Shown here: in pieces, positions 5,622 to 8,096 of the stretch
How the letters are laid out: each line of letters opens with the position of its first letter
Position numbering within the stretch: the stretch's first letter is position 1
NCBI GenBank assembly: GCA_021160885.1
Contig: JAGHBR010000345.1
Coordinates: forward strand, 1-8,096
DNA length: 8,096 bases
Source: Caldisericaceae bacterium
Lineage (GTDB): Bacteria; Calditrichota; Calditrichia; Calditrichales; Calditrichaceae
Direction: 5' to 3'
Translations under genes and position numbers: made by a program
Notes under the pieces: generated by a model
Databases searched by the model: none
The model's input: only the letters and a program-made list of their open reading frames with translations
Told to the model about the DNA's origin: nothing

Positions 5622-6524
5622 TCACTTCTTCCTTCTTTGTGTTTTGCTCTTTTCAAAAAAGGCCTTTTGCAGCTGACTGGTTTTTTGATCGGATTTGACC
5701 TGTTTAATGGTTTTAGCCAGTAACTGAACCCGGTGTTCTAAAATCATTTTTCCTAAATCCGCATTGGCCGGACTGGCATCACCAGCATAGTGGTTTGGAA
5801 AGCGGGCATACCACCAGATGCCGGTCCATACATTTGACAAATTATCCAGTCGATGCTGATCTTGGCCTGACTCCTTTGTTACAAAGTTTAACCTTACCAA
5901 TTCCGGGCGATGGGCCATCATCAGTGAAGTTTCCAATTCCCCACCATGATAGTCAAATCCTGATTTTTGCTTTTGCTGAATCTTTTTTTCAAAGGCTTCA
6001 TCCTGTGGTTCTCGGTAAAGGTAAACCACATAATCGCGTTCTTTTTCCAATTGCGCCTGACAAAAATAATCTAGAAAACGGTTATTGCCGCCATGTCCAT
6101 TAACCAGTAATATTTTTTCAAAACCATTGCGCGCCAGTTCATCGCAAGTTTCCTGCAAAAAATTCCAGATTAGTTCATGACTGTAAGCTATGGTGCCTGG
6201 TTGATGTTTTGCTTCAAAAATCTGGCCGACAAAATAGGGCGGAAAGACAACTACATATTCCCGTTCTGCAGCGGCTAAAGCAATGGCCCTGATGTTGATC
6301 AAATCGGTGCCGATGGGCAAATGGGGGCCATGCTTTTCCATAATGCCCATAGGAATCAGACAAGTTTTGGAGGCTTTCTTCAAAGCAACGGGAAAATCAG
6401 TTGCTGTAAGCTCTTCGTATTGGATGGGTAAATCATTGATCATGGCGTCATCTCCTGCCTTAATATGGACAAAAACGAAAAATACAAGGAACAGGGTTAA
6501 GGTAAATGATGCTTTAGCTTTCAT
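5622..6524 (-). CDS. Exported creatininase-family amidohydrolase
   Basis: This 300-residue protein belongs to the creatininase/FAPy-hydrolase family of metal-dependent amidohydrolases. Metal-site signatures are in place: Glu63 and His65 in MEKHGPHLPIGTD, Asp74 closing that motif, His144 in VNGHGGNN (141-148), and Glu196/Glu198 in HGGELETS (193-200). The NGHGGN form, not creatininase's NGHYEN, points away from true creatininase and towards other subfamilies, so the substrate is unknown. Residues 1-23 form a Sec-type signal or membrane anchor (Lys2/Lys4, then a hydrophobic FTLTLFLVFFVFV core, possible cleavage after KAG or DDA). The usual family members are cytosolic and about 230-270 residues. 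The C-terminus is a Lys/Gln-rich tail of about 40 residues. The start has an excellent SD, GGGAGGAG, 5 nt upstream. It lies 28 bp after the MATE gene, so co-transcription is likely. Confidence 0.88.
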   Translation of the reverse strand: MKAKASFTLTLFLVFFVFVHIKAGDDAMINDLPIQYEELTATDFPVALKKASKTCLIPMGIMEKHGPHLPIGTDLINIRAIALAAAEREYVVVFPPYFVGQIFEAKHQPGTIAYSHELIWNFLQETCDELARNGFEKILLVNGHGGNNRFLDYFCQAQLEKERDYVVYLYREPQDEAFEKKIQQKQKSGFDYHGGELETSLMMAHRPELVRLNFVTKESGQDQHRLDNLSNVWTGIWWYARFPNHYAGDASPANADLGKMILEHRVQLLAKTIKQVKSDQKTSQLQKAFFEKSKTQRRKK

Positions 6525-6552
6525 GGTTGCTCCTCCCTGTTTAAAAATTGGT

Positions 6553-7926
6553 TTAATTCGAAATATTGGTCTTTATATTTTGAAACGACCATTTTTTTAA
6601 TATTGTAAAAAAACGGATTAAAAAAGCAAGACCGGCAAAGGTTAATCCGCTTAAAAATCCCATCCAGATGCCGTTTACATTTAAATTTAAAGAAAAACCT
6701 AAAACATAACCAACCGGCAGTCCTAAAATCCAGTAGGCTACAAAGCTAAGCGCCATGGGAACTTTTACATCGGTCAGGCCGCGTAAAATGGCTATTCCTG
6801 CTGCCTGTGCACCATCCGAAATCTGAAATAGTGCGGCAATAATCAACAACGAACTGGCGATTTCAATAACAGCACTGTCTTTTACAAAAAACATGGGTAA
6901 TTGATGGCGCAATAATATAAAAATTAATCCAAAGCAACTCATCAGGGTTACGGACAGCAGCGCCGTTGCCAGGCCGGCTCGTCTGACATTAACAGCATCT
7001 TTTTTGCCGTAAAAATGTCCCACACGAATGGTACCGGCAGCCGCAATCCCCAGGGTAATCATGAACGACAGAGAAGCCATGCTTAGCGCGATTTGATGCG
7101 CGGCTAAAGGCTTGCTGCCCAACCAGCCAATCATTATGGCCGAGAATGAAAATGCGCCGACTTCAAAAAAGTGCTGAAATCCGGTTGGAATACCCAGGCG
7201 GATGATCTGTTTCACTTTTTCCCGATCTAAACCCTTCAAGGCAAACGAAATTTGAAAAGGTTGAAATCTTGTGCTGTAGCGTAAAAAGACCAGCAAAGCC
7301 GCTGCCTGTACGGTTCTGGTTAAAAAGGTAGAAATTCCTGCCCCTGTCAACCCTAGTGCAGGTAATCCCCAGTGTCCAAAAATCAACAACCAGTTCCCAA
7401 ATACATTCACCAGATTAGCTAATAACATAACGTACATGGCCGGTTTGGTAATGCTCAATCCCTCTAAAAATTGCTTGGCTGATTGAAAAACCACAAATGG
7501 CACAAAACTTAAGCCAATAATGCGCGCGTAAGGGATGGCTAAATCAACAACGATCGGCGGTTGATTCAAAAGGTGTAAAAATGGAACCGTAAAAAAAACA
7601 ATAATAGCCAGACCGCTGGTAAAAAAGATGTTAAACCACAAACCATTCTGAAGTACCTGCCCGCAGGCGGGAAAATCCTTTTTTCCCCGGGCAATGGCCA
7701 CCAGCGGCGTAATTATCAGCGAAAGTCCCAGACCAAAAACCAGGAAGAGAAAGGCCACGCCATTGACCAGAGCCGCAGCCGCCAGTGAATCGGCTCCTAC
7801 ATGTCCAACCATCATGCTGTCGACCACGCCTAACATCACATGGCCCAGGTGCGCAATGGAAACCGGATAGGCCAGTTTTACTGTTTCCTTAAAATGATTT
7901 TGATACGTTTGAATAAAGCCCGACAT
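6553..7926 (-). CDS. MATE-family efflux transporter (NorM-like)
   Basis: A 457-residue polytopic membrane protein of the MATE (multidrug and toxic compound extrusion) family, which exports cationic or planar organic compounds in exchange for Na+ or H+. The length and roughly twelve hydrophobic segments in two halves fit the family. The first half opens with KLAYPVSIAHLGHVMLGVVD and MVGHVGADSLAAAALVNG, the typical MATE N-terminal signature. The second half begins near the GIPTGFQHFFEVGAFSFSAI segment (about residues 235-260) and includes LGSKPLAAHQIALSMASLSF. The start ATG has AAGGA about 4 nt upstream. It is first in the MATE/creatininase/small-protein set and follows a terminator at 8034-8061, so its promoter should lie between 7927 and 8033, where I cannot identify a clear -35/-10 pair. 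The substrate cannot be read from sequence. Confidence 0.94.
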   Translation of the reverse strand: MSGFIQTYQNHFKETVKLAYPVSIAHLGHVMLGVVDSMMVGHVGADSLAAAALVNGVAFLFLVFGLGLSLIITPLVAIARGKKDFPACGQVLQNGLWFNIFFTSGLAIIVFFTVPFLHLLNQPPIVVDLAIPYARIIGLSFVPFVVFQSAKQFLEGLSITKPAMYVMLLANLVNVFGNWLLIFGHWGLPALGLTGAGISTFLTRTVQAAALLVFLRYSTRFQPFQISFALKGLDREKVKQIIRLGIPTGFQHFFEVGAFSFSAIMIGWLGSKPLAAHQIALSMASLSFMITLGIAAAGTIRVGHFYGKKDAVNVRRAGLATALLSVTLMSCFGLIFILLRHQLPMFFVKDSAVIEIASSLLIIAALFQISDGAQAAGIAILRGLTDVKVPMALSFVAYWILGLPVGYVLGFSLNLNVNGIWMGFLSGLTFAGLAFLIRFFTILKKWSFQNIKTNISN

Positions 7927-8033
7927 CTGTTCCTTAAATTTTTAGTAAAGTAAAAGAGGATCAGGATATATTGCAAAAAATATTGAAAGTTCTAACACAT
8001 TTTTGCCATTCATGCAAAAAGCTCTAAAGATAC

Positions 8034-8061
8034 AAAAGCCATCCCGATGATTCGGGATGGC
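8034..8061 (-). terminator. Rho-independent terminator of an upstream minus-strand unit
   Basis: Read on the minus strand, GCCATCCCGA, loop ATCA and TCGGGATGGC form a perfect 10-bp GC-rich stem (8061-8038). TTTTGTATCTTT follows directly. It should end a transcript that enters the window from the right and so insulates the MATE gene from it. On the plus strand no T-run follows (CTGATAAAT), so it is directional. Confidence 0.68.
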
Positions 8062-8096
8062 CTGATAAATGTAAGCAATCTTGTAAATTACAATTC

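Overview
The window reads as a chromosomal segment of a mesophilic-to-thermophilic bacterium of moderate GC content, with strong Shine-Dalgarno (SD) sites (AAAGGAGG, GGGAGGAG) and a sigma70-type promoter. Protein sequences and intergenic hairpin style suggest a deep FCB-type lineage, perhaps Calditrichota. That is an impression, not a demonstrated assignment.

All intact protein-coding genes lie on the minus strand. Read in the direction of transcription, the right part (7926 down to about 5339) holds a MATE-family multidrug/sodium antiporter, an exported creatininase-family amidohydrolase and a small cysteine-rich protein, closely spaced and probably co-transcribed. A rho-independent terminator at 8034-8061 closes a minus-strand unit that begins beyond the window.

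The left part (about 4703 down to 418) is the branched-chain amino acid operon ilvD-ilvB-ilvN: dihydroxyacid dehydratase, then the catalytic and regulatory subunits of acetohydroxyacid synthase. Gaps are 15 bp and 1 bp. Upstream of ilvD is the most interesting part of the window. A near-consensus promoter (TTGACA-17-TATATT) is followed by a roughly 315-nt leader. The leader contains an unlisted 53-codon ORF whose last 18 codons are 16 Leu/Ile codons, ending just before a set of mutually exclusive RNA helices (10 bp, 17 bp and 8 bp). This is the layout of a translation-coupled attenuator. No U-run follows the last hairpin, so the output could be Rho-dependent termination or translational control instead of intrinsic termination.

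Between the two minus-strand units lies a plus-strand pseudogene (4910-5293). It is a SpoIIAA/STAS-like domain protein readable through one continuous frame but interrupted by three nonsense codons (TGA, TAA, TAG).

The first 417 bases carry no gene. They hold a patchwork of hairpin-forming and short repeat sequences typical of dispersed intergenic repeats.
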